6,959 bases of DNA from Oscillospiraceae bacterium (GTDB lineage: Bacteria > Bacillota > Clostridia > Oscillospirales > Oscillospiraceae), in assembly GCA_020025375.1 (NCBI GenBank), contig JAHHSF010000069.1, forward strand, positions 1 to 6,959, written 5' to 3'. The position numbers and the translations under genes are program-made. Positions 1 to 6,752 of the stretch are shown in pieces. Below the pieces are notes generated by a model. The model did not search any database and was not told the DNA's origin. It was given only the letters and a program-made list of their open reading frames with translations. How positions within the stretch are numbered: position 1 is the first letter of the stretch; each line of letters starts with the position of its first letter.

Positions 1-1560
1 GTCGGAGGCGTGTTCCTTTACAAGTTCCTCACTGCGGAAGAGGCGGTAGAGAGCCAGATCCAGAGTCAGATTGCTCAGGTCTCCTCTATCCAAAGCTCGG
101 TCTCTGGCTCCGGCAACGCCCGGGCCAAAGAATCCGCCGCCATCACCCTTACCCAGGGCGGTACCGTCCAGGATGTCCTGGTCGCCGCCGGCGACGTGGT
201 CACTGCGGGCCAGCCCCTTTACGTCATCCGCAGTCAGGCCGCCGAGGATGAGGTCAAGACTGCCCAGGAGCGGGTAGACAACCTTTATAAGGATATGGAG
301 GATCTGCAGAAGCAGAAAACCAATCTGGTGGTCCGGGCTCCCTTCGCCGGCAAGCTGGTGGAGGAAGAGGAGTTCGCCCCCGGCTCCACCGTGAGCAAGG
401 GCGCCTCCGTGGCTACCTTGGTCAACGACAAGAAGCTGAAGCTCTCCCTCTATTTCAGCTACGCCTACGATGGCCAGATTGCCGTGGGCCAGGCCGTGTC
501 TGTCTCCATCCCCGCCGTCATGGACAGCTTCACCGGTACCGTGGAGCAGGTGAACAAGGTCCACTACATCTCCCCCGAGGGCTCCGACTATTTCGAGGTC
601 GTGGTCTCCTTCGCCAATGCGGGCACCCTTACCGAGGGCATGAGCGCCTCCGCCTCCCTCACCGCCGCCGACGGCACCCCCATTTACCCCTACCAGAATG
701 CCAAGACTGAGTATTATGAGACCCGGCAGATTCTCACCGAGGCCGCTGGGCCCCTGATCTCCGCCAACCTGCTCCGCTACGCCAACGTGGAGGCGGGCCA
801 GGCTCTGATGACCATGGGCTCCGACACCATTGACAGCGACATCCGCGCCAAGCAGAAGGAGATTGACGAGGCGGCGGAGAATTTGGCCGATGCCCAGAAG
901 GCCCTGGGCAACTTCAACGCCACCGCCCCCATCGATGGCACCATCACCTCCTGCAGCCTGGCCGTTGGCCAGGAGGTCAAGAGCGGCGACACCGTCATCA
1001 CCATCTCCAACAACAACACCATGGTGGTGGAGATCACGGTGGACGACCGGAACATCTCCTTTGTGAAGCCCGGCATGACCGTGGACCTGTCCGACTATAA
1101 CGGCAATATCTTCACCGGTGTGGTCACCAACATCAATATGGCGGTGGGCGGCGAGAACAGCCAGAACGGCATGACCAACTACCCCGTCTCCCTGGAGGTA
1201 GAAAACTTCAGCAATACCCTTCTGGCCGGTATGTGGCTGGATTACTCCTTCGTCACCAGCCAGTCCGACGACTGTATCGTGGTGCCCATGCAGTCGGTAC
1301 AGTACATGCCCGACGCCGAGGGCAACAGCCAGTCTGTGGTATTCATCAAGGCCGAGACCAAACCCGAAAACGCCCTGGAGCTGGACCTGCCCCCCGTGGA
1401 CCCCGGCCAGCCCCCCAAGTATCCCACTGCGGAAGAGGGCTGGTACCCCGTTCCCGTGGTCACCGGTCTGGATGACAACTACAACGTGGAGGTCAAGGAA
1501 GGCTTGGCCGGCGGCGAGGAGGTCTTTGTGAGTTACTACGTCGAGAACGCCTGGGGTTAA
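1..1560 (+). CDS. HlyD/MacA-type membrane-fusion (adaptor) protein of an ABC exporter, 5' partial, with two tandem adaptor modules
   Basis: Extracytoplasmic adaptor expected to work with the ATPase and permease encoded just downstream. The frame is open to base 1 (Val-Gly-Gly-Val-Phe-Leu-Tyr), which looks like the end of an N-terminal membrane anchor, so the true start lies outside the window; the GTG at 10 is probably internal. Numbering from that GTG (516 residues): a half-lipoyl motif at about 48-74 (GGTVQDVLVAAGDVVTAGQP), a coiled-coil segment at 76-104, a second half-lipoyl at 106-139 (VVRAPFAGKL) and a beta-barrel-like part to about 217. A second set follows: half-lipoyl-like 238-270, coil 274-300, half-lipoyl 302-334 (ATAPIDGTITS), barrel 338-415. 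A membrane-proximal-type domain ends the protein (about 422-512), with a Pro/Glu-rich insert at 451-478. The family call is firm; the double-module reading is my inference from motif order. The substrate cannot be told from sequence. Confidence 0.9.
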   Translation, partial: VGGVFLYKFLTAEEAVESQIQSQIAQVSSIQSSVSGSGNARAKESAAITLTQGGTVQDVLVAAGDVVTAGQPLYVIRSQAAEDEVKTAQERVDNLYKDMEDLQKQKTNLVVRAPFAGKLVEEEEFAPGSTVSKGASVATLVNDKKLKLSLYFSYAYDGQIAVGQAVSVSIPAVMDSFTGTVEQVNKVHYISPEGSDYFEVVVSFANAGTLTEGMSASASLTAADGTPIYPYQNAKTEYYETRQILTEAAGPLISANLLRYANVEAGQALMTMGSDTIDSDIRAKQKEIDEAAENLADAQKALGNFNATAPIDGTITSCSLAVGQEVKSGDTVITISNNNTMVVEITVDDRNISFVKPGMTVDLSDYNGNIFTGVVTNINMAVGGENSQNGMTNYPVSLEVENFSNTLLAGMWLDYSFVTSQSDDCIVVPMQSVQYMPDAEGNSQSVVFIKAETKPENALELDLPPVDPGQPPKYPTAEEGWYPVPVVTGLDDNYNVEVKEGLAGGEEVFVSYYVENAWG

Positions 1561-1572
1561 GGAGGCGACGGT

Positions 1573-2268
1573 ATGCTCATCGACATTCAAAACCTGTTTA
1601 AAATATACAATGAGGGCAAGGAGAGCGAGGTCCGCGCCCTGAACGGGGTCACTTTGACAATCGACCGCGGGGAATTCGTGGCCATCATCGGTGCTTCCGG
1701 CTCCGGCAAGTCCACCCTCATGAATATCCTGGGTTGTCTGGACATCCCCACCTACGGGGACTACTGGCTGGACGGCACCGACATTACCGACCGCACCGAC
1801 CGGGAGCTGGCCCACCTCAGAAATAAAGAGATTGGCTTTATCTTTCAGGGCTACAACCTCATCCCCGCCCTCTCCGCCTATGAGAACGTGGAGTTGCCCC
1901 TCATCTATCAGGGAGTCCCCGCCGGGAAGCGGGAGGAGCGTATTATGGAGGCCCTGGAAAAGGTCTCCATGGCCGACCGCTGGCGACACAAGCCCGCCGA
2001 GATGTCGGGCGGCCAGCAACAACGGGTGGCCATCGCCCGGGCCATCGCCACCCATCCCCCCATCATTATGGCTGACGAGCCCACCGGAGCTCTGGACTCC
2101 AAGACCGGCAAGCACGTGCTGGAAATCCTCCATGAGCTGAACCGGGAGGGTTCCACCGTCATCCTCATCACCCACGACAACGGCATCGCCGCCGCCGCCC
2201 GCCGCATCGTCCGTATCTCGGACGGCCGCATCGTGGCCGATGGCACCAAAGAGGAGGTGGGCCTGTGA
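1573..2268 (+). CDS. ABC exporter ATP-binding protein, MacB/LolD/FtsE-like
   Basis: Cytoplasmic ATPase that should power the permease encoded next to it. All nucleotide-binding motifs are present in the 231-residue product: Walker A GASGSGKST (40-48), Q-loop Gln92 in FIFQGYNL, signature MSGGQQQR (144-151), Walker B IIMADEP with catalytic Glu169, D-loop ALDS (173-176) and switch His201 (ITHD). The length and the GYNLIPALSAYENVELPL stretch are typical of the MacB/LolD branch (lipoprotein, macrolide or peptide export and related mechanotransmission systems). The ATG at 1573 follows a GGAGG at 1561-1565 with 7-base spacing, and lies 12 bases after the adaptor stop, so the two are surely co-transcribed. 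No key residue is missing. Family very secure; transported substrate unknown. Confidence 0.97.
   Translation: MLIDIQNLFKIYNEGKESEVRALNGVTLTIDRGEFVAIIGASGSGKSTLMNILGCLDIPTYGDYWLDGTDITDRTDRELAHLRNKEIGFIFQGYNLIPALSAYENVELPLIYQGVPAGKREERIMEALEKVSMADRWRHKPAEMSGGQQQRVAIARAIATHPPIIMADEPTGALDSKTGKHVLEILHELNREGSTVILITHDNGIAAAARRIVRISDGRIVADGTKEEVGL
2251..2257 (+). promoter_or_regulatory. Ribosome binding site that supports the GTG start of the permease
   Basis: GAGGAGG lies inside the 3' end of the ATPase gene, 7 bases before the GTG at 2265. This, together with the GTGA start/stop overlap (2265-2268), favours GTG over the next in-frame ATG at 2289, which would also remove part of the N-terminal cytoplasmic segment conserved in this family. 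Confidence 0.7.
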
Positions 2269-3569
2269 ATCTGACCCAAGCCATCAAAATGGCCGCCAAA
2301 TCCATTTTTTCCAACAAGGGCCGCTCCGCCCTCACCATGCTGGGCATCATCATCGGCCTGGCCGCCGTCATCGTCCTTGTCTCCTACGCACAGGGACAGA
2401 ACATGGCCATGAACGCCTATTACGAAAGCATGGGCACCAATATCATTTCCGTCTCCGCCTATTCCTGGGGCGGCGGCGGGCAGGTAGACATAGGCAAGAA
2501 GATCCACAACTACTGCCTCCAGCTGGATGGGGTGGCCGGCATTACCCCCAATGGCTACGTTTACGGCGACCCCACCATTAAGTACGAGTCCAAGACCCTC
2601 TCCCGGAACCGGGGAGGCGGCTCCTTTGCCGTGGTTTCCCCCGGTGGCATGGATGGCGGATATCAGGTGAACGAATACCCCGAGATCCGCATGGGGAACG
2701 ATTACTTCGGTGTCTGCAACGGCTTCACCATCGCCAGGGGCCGGGAGTTCTCTTACCTGGAGCTGGAGAACATGAGCCAGGTCTGCGTCCTGGGGGCTGC
2801 CACCGCCGAATATCTTTTCGGCTTTACCGACCCCATCGACAAGACCATTTCCATCAACGGCCGCCCCTTCCGGGTCATCGGCGTCTATCAGAGCAAGGGC
2901 GCCAAGGCCGACTTGGGCAACAGCGAAGAGAGCCAGTGGATGGAGGAATCCATCAGGCGGCAGGACCGCCTTGTGGTCCTGCCCTATACCATGACCCGCT
3001 ACTTCAACAACAACGAGAGCATCAGTGATTATGTCATCAAGGCCAAGACCTCTGACGACCTGAAGGAGATCACCACCGCCCTCAACGGCTTTTTGTCCAC
3101 CATTATTAACGAGAACAACGGCTACTACTACGTTGACAACCCCCAGGCCTGGCAGAAGCAGAACAACGAGGCCAACGAGCTTCAGCAACGCTTCCTGGGC
3201 GGCGTAGCCGCCATCTCCCTGCTGGTGGGCGGCATCGGCATCATGAACATTATGCTGGTCACCGTCACCGAGCGCACCCGGGAGATCGGCATCCGCAAGG
3301 CCATCGGCGCCGAGCGCCGGAGCATCATCACCCAGTTCCTTATCGAGGCGGCCATGATTTGCGGCATTGGCGGCATCTTTGGAATCATTGTGGGTTATCT
3401 GGGGACCCTCATCGTTGGGAAATTGTCCTTCGGGACGATATTAATACCCAGTCCCGAGATTACCGTGGGTGCCTTCGTCATCTCGGTGGTCCTGGGCATC
3501 ATCTTCGGTATGTATCCCGCTATCAAGGCTTCGGGCCTCCAGCCTGTGGAAGCCCTGCGGGCAGATTAA
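2265..3569 (+). CDS. MacB/FtsX-type ABC exporter permease
   Basis: Membrane subunit of the exporter; 434 residues with the MacB four-helix topology. TM1 is at about 22-43 (ALTMLGIIIGLAAVIVLVSY) after a short amphipathic N-terminus with the family-typical NKGRSALTMLGI pattern. A large extracytoplasmic domain follows (about 44-308), then TM2 (311-333), TM3 (about 356-383) and TM4 (about 399-420). The FtsX-family signature TERTREIGIRKAIGA is at 335-349, and the ending YPAIKASGLQPVEALRAD is classic for MacB-like permeases. The extracytoplasmic domain has a Gly-rich patch near 68-73 and an Asn-rich patch near 247-251. The start is GTG, overlapping the ATPase stop by 4 bases, which implies translational coupling and equal stoichiometry. 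In MacB proper the ATPase is fused to the permease; here they are separate, as is common in Firmicutes. Family assignment secure, substrate unknown. Confidence 0.96.
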   Translation: MNLTQAIKMAAKSIFSNKGRSALTMLGIIIGLAAVIVLVSYAQGQNMAMNAYYESMGTNIISVSAYSWGGGGQVDIGKKIHNYCLQLDGVAGITPNGYVYGDPTIKYESKTLSRNRGGGSFAVVSPGGMDGGYQVNEYPEIRMGNDYFGVCNGFTIARGREFSYLELENMSQVCVLGAATAEYLFGFTDPIDKTISINGRPFRVIGVYQSKGAKADLGNSEESQWMEESIRRQDRLVVLPYTMTRYFNNNESISDYVIKAKTSDDLKEITTALNGFLSTIINENNGYYYVDNPQAWQKQNNEANELQQRFLGGVAAISLLVGGIGIMNIMLVTVTERTREIGIRKAIGAERRSIITQFLIEAAMICGIGGIFGIIVGYLGTLIVGKLSFGTILIPSPEITVGAFVISVVLGIIFGMYPAIKASGLQPVEALRAD

Positions 3570-3581
3570 AGGAGAGAGAGT

Positions 3582-5894
3582 ATGAAGCTGAAAAATGTAT
3601 TTTCCGGTCTGCTGGCCGCTGCCACCCTGGCGAGCCTGATGACGGTCGCCCCCGCCGCGGCCGCCGAGCTGACCGCTTTCACTGACGTCAGGGACCCCGC
3701 CGTGGCTGAGGCCGCCGAGGTCCTCCGGGTGCTGGGCATCGTGGACGGCAACGGTTCCGGGGCATTTATGCCCGAGAGCACCCTGGACCGGGCCGCCTTC
3801 TGCAAGATGACGGTGGAGCTCATGGGCAACGGCGACCAGGTGGCCGCCCAGCAGAACCGGACCATCTTCCGGGACGTGTCCTCCACCCACTGGGCCAACG
3901 GCTACATCAACGTAGCCACCCAGGGGACCACCTCCGGTGAGACCACCACTCCCGGCATCATCCGGGGGGATGCCCAGGGAAATTTCAATCCCAACCGGGC
4001 CATCACCTATGCCGAAGCCGTCACCATCCTGATGCGGGTCCTGGGCTATGGGGACGCGGACGTGGGCTTTGGCGGCAAGTGGTATGACGGCTATATGAAC
4101 ACCGCCCGGAGCATCGACCTGCTGGACGGCGTAACCGCCGGGGCCGAGTCTACCATCACCCGTGGCCAGGCCGCCATTCTCTTCCAGAACCTCCTCTTTG
4201 CCGACGCTAAGGGCGGCTCCGCCCCCTACCTCACCCAGCTGGGCGGCTCGGTGAAGGACGATGCCATCGTCCTCTCCACCTCGGCCACCGCTGCCGACGG
4301 CACCACCGGCTCCATTCAGACCACCCTGGGCACCTACCGCACCGACCGGGTGAGTTTCTCCTCCGCATTCAACGGCGTGCGGGGTGAGGTGGCCCTGGAC
4401 AAGGATGAAAAGATTATTGCCTTCCTTCCCCGGAAAACCGACACCATCAAGCGTCTCACCGTAACCGACAAGGATGCCAACTACGTCACCGGCGTGGATG
4501 GGGTCCGTGTGGACTTGGATCGGACCGTCGCCGTCTGGCAGAACGGGGAAGCCACTACCTATGACAAGATCTGGTCTACCTTAAAGACCGGAACCTCTCT
4601 GGTCCTGTGTTACAACGCCGGGGGCAATAATGACTACCTCTATGTGTCCGACACCGCTGCCAGTGTGGAAAGCCGCGTCCTGGTCCTCAAGACCAAGCCC
4701 AGCGGTGCCAATCCCTTTACCGCGCTCAGCGGGAACGCCGCCCTCTATAAGAACGGAATGGCGGTCACCGCTGACGACCTGCGTCAGTACGACGTAGGGG
4801 TCCTGGACAAGGGCTCCAACACCATTCAAATCTCCGACCGACGCCTCACCGGCGTGTATGAGAACGCCGCCCCCAATACCACTGCCCCTGCCACTGTGAC
4901 CGTCATGGGCCACTCCTTTGATGTGCTCCCCGGTGCCATCGCCGACCTTCAGTCCTTTGAAATCGGCGACCGCATGACTCTCCTGCTCACCTTCGACAAC
5001 CAGGTGGCCGGGGTAGTCACCCCCACCGCCGCTACCGGCACCGCCGTTGGCATCGCCACGGTAGAAAACGGCGAGTGCTCCGTGACGCTTCTGGACAGCG
5101 ACATCGCGTTGACCGGGACGACCTCTTCCCCGGACTCTCTGAACGGTAAGCTGGTCACCGTCAGCTCCAACAAGAAGGGGCAGCTTTTCCTCTCCGCCGT
5201 GAAGGATAGCGGCGCCTCTACCGCCATCGACCTGGCGAATGGGACCATGGGCACCCGGATGCTGACCGACAACGTGAAATTCTACGACTGCGTGGCCGGC
5301 GGAGCGCTGAAAGAGGTCTCCAAGGACGACATTGCCCTGAACCGCATCCCCATCAATAAAATCGCCTTTACCGCCCTGGACTACGCGGGCCGGGTATCCC
5401 TGGTGGTCCTGAACGACGTGACCGGCGACTGCTACGAGTACGGCTACTTTGTCTATAACGTGGATCAGAAGCCCGTCCCCGGCGGTGAAAAGGATGAGAC
5501 CTACGAGACCCGCACCATCGCCATCCGCAACGGCGGCGAAAAGGGTGGTGAGGACGTCACCGGCACCGCTATCCCCACCCTCACCGCCTTCCACTCCGGC
5601 AAGCCCGGCGGCATCGCCGTGGCCAATGGCAAGCTGGCCAGCTCCGTGGAGCTGAAGGAACTGAAGGGCGTGTCCCGCTCCTCTTTTGACGTGGCCGAGA
5701 TGACCCTGACCACCACCGACAACATCTTCCCCATCTATGACCAGGTTCAGTGTTACAATCAGACCACTCACCAGTGGTTCACCCCCGGCAAGGAGGGCGT
5801 GACTGCCGCTGTGGGCTTTGCCGATACCCTTACCGTCTATTACGACAAGGACCCCGCCGAGGGCGGTAAGATCCGCATGATCGTCGCGGAATAA
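3582..5894 (+). CDS. Secreted S-layer homology (SLH) domain protein with a large uncharacterised C-terminal region
   Basis: Probable wall-associated protein of 770 residues. A Sec signal peptide is clear: KLK at 2-4, a hydrophobic core to about 22, and a likely cut after the Ala run APAAAA (near 28). Three SLH repeats follow: about 33-82 (FTDV...LGIVDGNGSGAF), 96-158 (FRDV...THWANGYI...NFNPNRAITYAEA) and 161-210 (KWYDGY...ITRGQAAILFQNLL). SLH repeats typically bind secondary wall polymers non-covalently. Residues 212-770 match no family I recognise; they are rich in Thr, Val, Gly and Asp with alternating hydrophobic residues, suggesting beta-sheet domains, and include a Gly/Glu/Lys-rich linker near 630-660. 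There are scattered cysteines (74, 343, 499, 570, 617, 724) and no C-terminal membrane helix or LPXTG motif. The ATG at 3582 follows GGAG at 3571-3574, 12 bases after the permease stop, so it is the last gene of the exporter operon. The SLH call is secure; whether it serves the exporter is inference. Confidence 0.93.
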   Translation: MKLKNVFSGLLAAATLASLMTVAPAAAAELTAFTDVRDPAVAEAAEVLRVLGIVDGNGSGAFMPESTLDRAAFCKMTVELMGNGDQVAAQQNRTIFRDVSSTHWANGYINVATQGTTSGETTTPGIIRGDAQGNFNPNRAITYAEAVTILMRVLGYGDADVGFGGKWYDGYMNTARSIDLLDGVTAGAESTITRGQAAILFQNLLFADAKGGSAPYLTQLGGSVKDDAIVLSTSATAADGTTGSIQTTLGTYRTDRVSFSSAFNGVRGEVALDKDEKIIAFLPRKTDTIKRLTVTDKDANYVTGVDGVRVDLDRTVAVWQNGEATTYDKIWSTLKTGTSLVLCYNAGGNNDYLYVSDTAASVESRVLVLKTKPSGANPFTALSGNAALYKNGMAVTADDLRQYDVGVLDKGSNTIQISDRRLTGVYENAAPNTTAPATVTVMGHSFDVLPGAIADLQSFEIGDRMTLLLTFDNQVAGVVTPTAATGTAVGIATVENGECSVTLLDSDIALTGTTSSPDSLNGKLVTVSSNKKGQLFLSAVKDSGASTAIDLANGTMGTRMLTDNVKFYDCVAGGALKEVSKDDIALNRIPINKIAFTALDYAGRVSLVVLNDVTGDCYEYGYFVYNVDQKPVPGGEKDETYETRTIAIRNGGEKGGEDVTGTAIPTLTAFHSGKPGGIAVANGKLASSVELKELKGVSRSSFDVAEMTLTTTDNIFPIYDQVQCYNQTTHQWFTPGKEGVTAAVGFADTLTVYYDKDPAEGGKIRMIVAE

Positions 5895-5910
5895 CCAATA
5901 CCGTTCCCCC

Positions 5911-5943
5911 AGAGGGCGCGCTCACCGAGCGCGCCCTCTTTTT
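5911..5943 (+). terminator. Rho-independent terminator of the exporter/SLH operon
   Basis: A perfect 13-bp inverted repeat, AGAGGGCGCGCTC (5911-5923) with GAGCGCGCCCTCT (5927-5939), closes a 3-base loop (ACC) and runs into TTTTT at 5939-5943. It begins 16 bases after the stop of the SLH gene on the same strand, as expected for an intrinsic terminator. Confidence 0.93.
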
Positions 5944-5974
5944 AAGAAATGGACCTTGTGAGGGCTTTGGCTGC

Positions 5975-6040
5975 CAATTTGACATAGCAATACCCCCTGA
6001 TGTAGCTTTATGATCCTACATCAGGGGGCGTTTGTCATTG
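5975..6040. repeat. Nested inverted repeat between the convergent gene sets; possible second terminator or small palindromic element
   Basis: The core is a perfect 13-bp stem, CCCCCTGATGTAG (5993-6005) with CTACATCAGGGGG (6016-6028), around a 10-base loop. Outside it, shorter arms also pair: CAAT (5975-5978) with ATTG (6037-6040), and GACA (5981-5984) with TGTC (6033-6036), separated from the core by an unequal internal loop. On the plus strand the core is followed only by CGTTTGTC, and on the minus strand by TATTGCT, so neither side has a good T run. It may end transcripts from the convergent minus-strand genes, or be a dispersed palindromic element. The structure is certain; the role is not. 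Confidence 0.6.
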
Positions 6041-6060
6041 TCCGTTTTTACTGGATCGGT

Positions 6061-6162
6061 TCACGGTTCATCTTCTTCGGGGCTTTTCTTTCTTTGACTT
6101 AATCGCTTTGCCAGATACATCCGTTGACGTTTCTCGCCTGCTTCAAATTTCTGGATAGCCAT
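6061..6162 (-). CDS. Possible 33-residue basic ORF overlapping the sortase 3' end (doubtful)
   Basis: On the minus strand an ATG at 6162-6160 opens a frame that ends in TGA at 6063-6061. The product is short and highly charged, with many Lys/Arg (for example RQRMYLAKRLSQRKK) and an acidic tail (SPEEDEP). It overlaps the last 20 bases of the sortase gene in the +1 frame. No ribosome binding site is visible before the ATG, and I recognise no family. It could be a chance ORF, a small translationally coupled gene, or the remnant of a longer sortase C-terminus lost by frameshift. Confidence 0.2.
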   Translation of the reverse strand: MAIQKFEAGEKRQRMYLAKRLSQRKKSPEEDEP

Positions 6163-6751
6163 CGAGCTGATTCTGCAGCATACAGCGCACAGTGACACGA
6201 GCCTTTCCGCCGTAGGTACAAGTAAAAAGGGTCAAATCGTAGCTCTCGTCTGTCATTTCCTCCACATCAGTCGCATCCATGACAAAGATTTCTTCAACAC
6301 CATACTTGTATTCCTGCCCAACCGCATCGGTCAGCAGAATTTCGCTCCCTTGATGCAGGCTGTTAAGCCGGCCAAAGTGACAATCATAATTGTGGGCGAG
6401 AATCACCAGACCACCACTTTGAATGCTGCCGGCATAGACACATGGGTTGTTTCGCAGCTTGGGATAGCTCCAATCCGACTGCACCGGGAGCTCCAATCCA
6501 AGTTCAGGAATGGTCAGTATGCCCAAATATACTGTTTCGTCCCATTCAAGCGTTGGTTTTGGATGTGAACCTAATTTTTTCTCATGGCGTTTTGTTTCAA
6601 TTTGCTCCTGTACTGCCTTCAGTGCCTTGTTACTTGCTTTGCTCGCAGTATATTCCGCCCTTCGGTTATATCCAAACAAAAGCACACTGCCTGTAAGCAG
6701 CAAACCGCCAAGCGATAGGAACATTTTTCCTATCAGTTTCTTGCTTTTCAT
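6143..6751 (-). CDS. Sortase (cysteine transpeptidase), class uncertain
   Basis: Membrane-anchored transpeptidase that cleaves an LPXTG-like signal and links the protein to the wall. With the ATG at 6751 the product has 202 residues: basic N-terminus (MKSKKLIGK), one TM helix at about 11-28, a Lys/Glu-rich spacer to about 62, then the sortase barrel. Catalytic residues are visible: His120 (ILAHNYDCHFGRL), Cys178 (TLFTCTYGG) and Arg185 (KARVTVRC), in the expected order and spacing. No Asp-Pro-aromatic lid motif of pilin-type class C sortases is seen before the barrel; the TCTY motif and short C-terminus resemble class B or D/E-like clostridial enzymes, but I cannot assign the class. The ATG lies one base after the stop of the LPQTG protein gene, with no good ribosome binding site (GTGAAAAATAAG before it), so translation is probably coupled to that gene. 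A TTG at 6784 would add 11 residues and is less likely. Confidence 0.93.
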   Translation of the reverse strand: MKSKKLIGKMFLSLGGLLLTGSVLLFGYNRRAEYTASKASNKALKAVQEQIETKRHEKKLGSHPKPTLEWDETVYLGILTIPELGLELPVQSDWSYPKLRNNPCVYAGSIQSGGLVILAHNYDCHFGRLNSLHQGSEILLTDAVGQEYKYGVEEIFVMDATDVEEMTDESYDLTLFTCTYGGKARVTVRCMLQNQLDGYPEI

Positions 6752-6752
6752 C

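Noticed and set aside
10..12. GTG as the true start of the adaptor gene
   Set aside because: The frame stays open to base 1 and the residues there look like the end of a membrane helix, with no room for the rest of the anchor. The gene very probably starts before the window.
1908..3188. A 426-codon open frame on the minus strand
   Set aside because: It lies opposite the ATPase and permease genes, whose motifs are fully intact. Long antisense frames are common opposite GC-rich codons with C/G at third positions, and its Gly/Val/His-rich product shows no recognisable domain.
4581..5771. A 396-codon open frame on the minus strand
   Set aside because: It is a shadow of the SLH gene with the low-complexity Gly/Val/His/Asp composition expected from antisense GC-rich DNA; no start context or motif supports it.
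5979..6014. Promoter-like TTGACA (5979-5984) and TATGAT (6009-6014)
   Set aside because: The spacing is 24 bases, too long for a normal sigma-A promoter, the second box lies in the loop of the hairpin, and no plus-strand gene follows.
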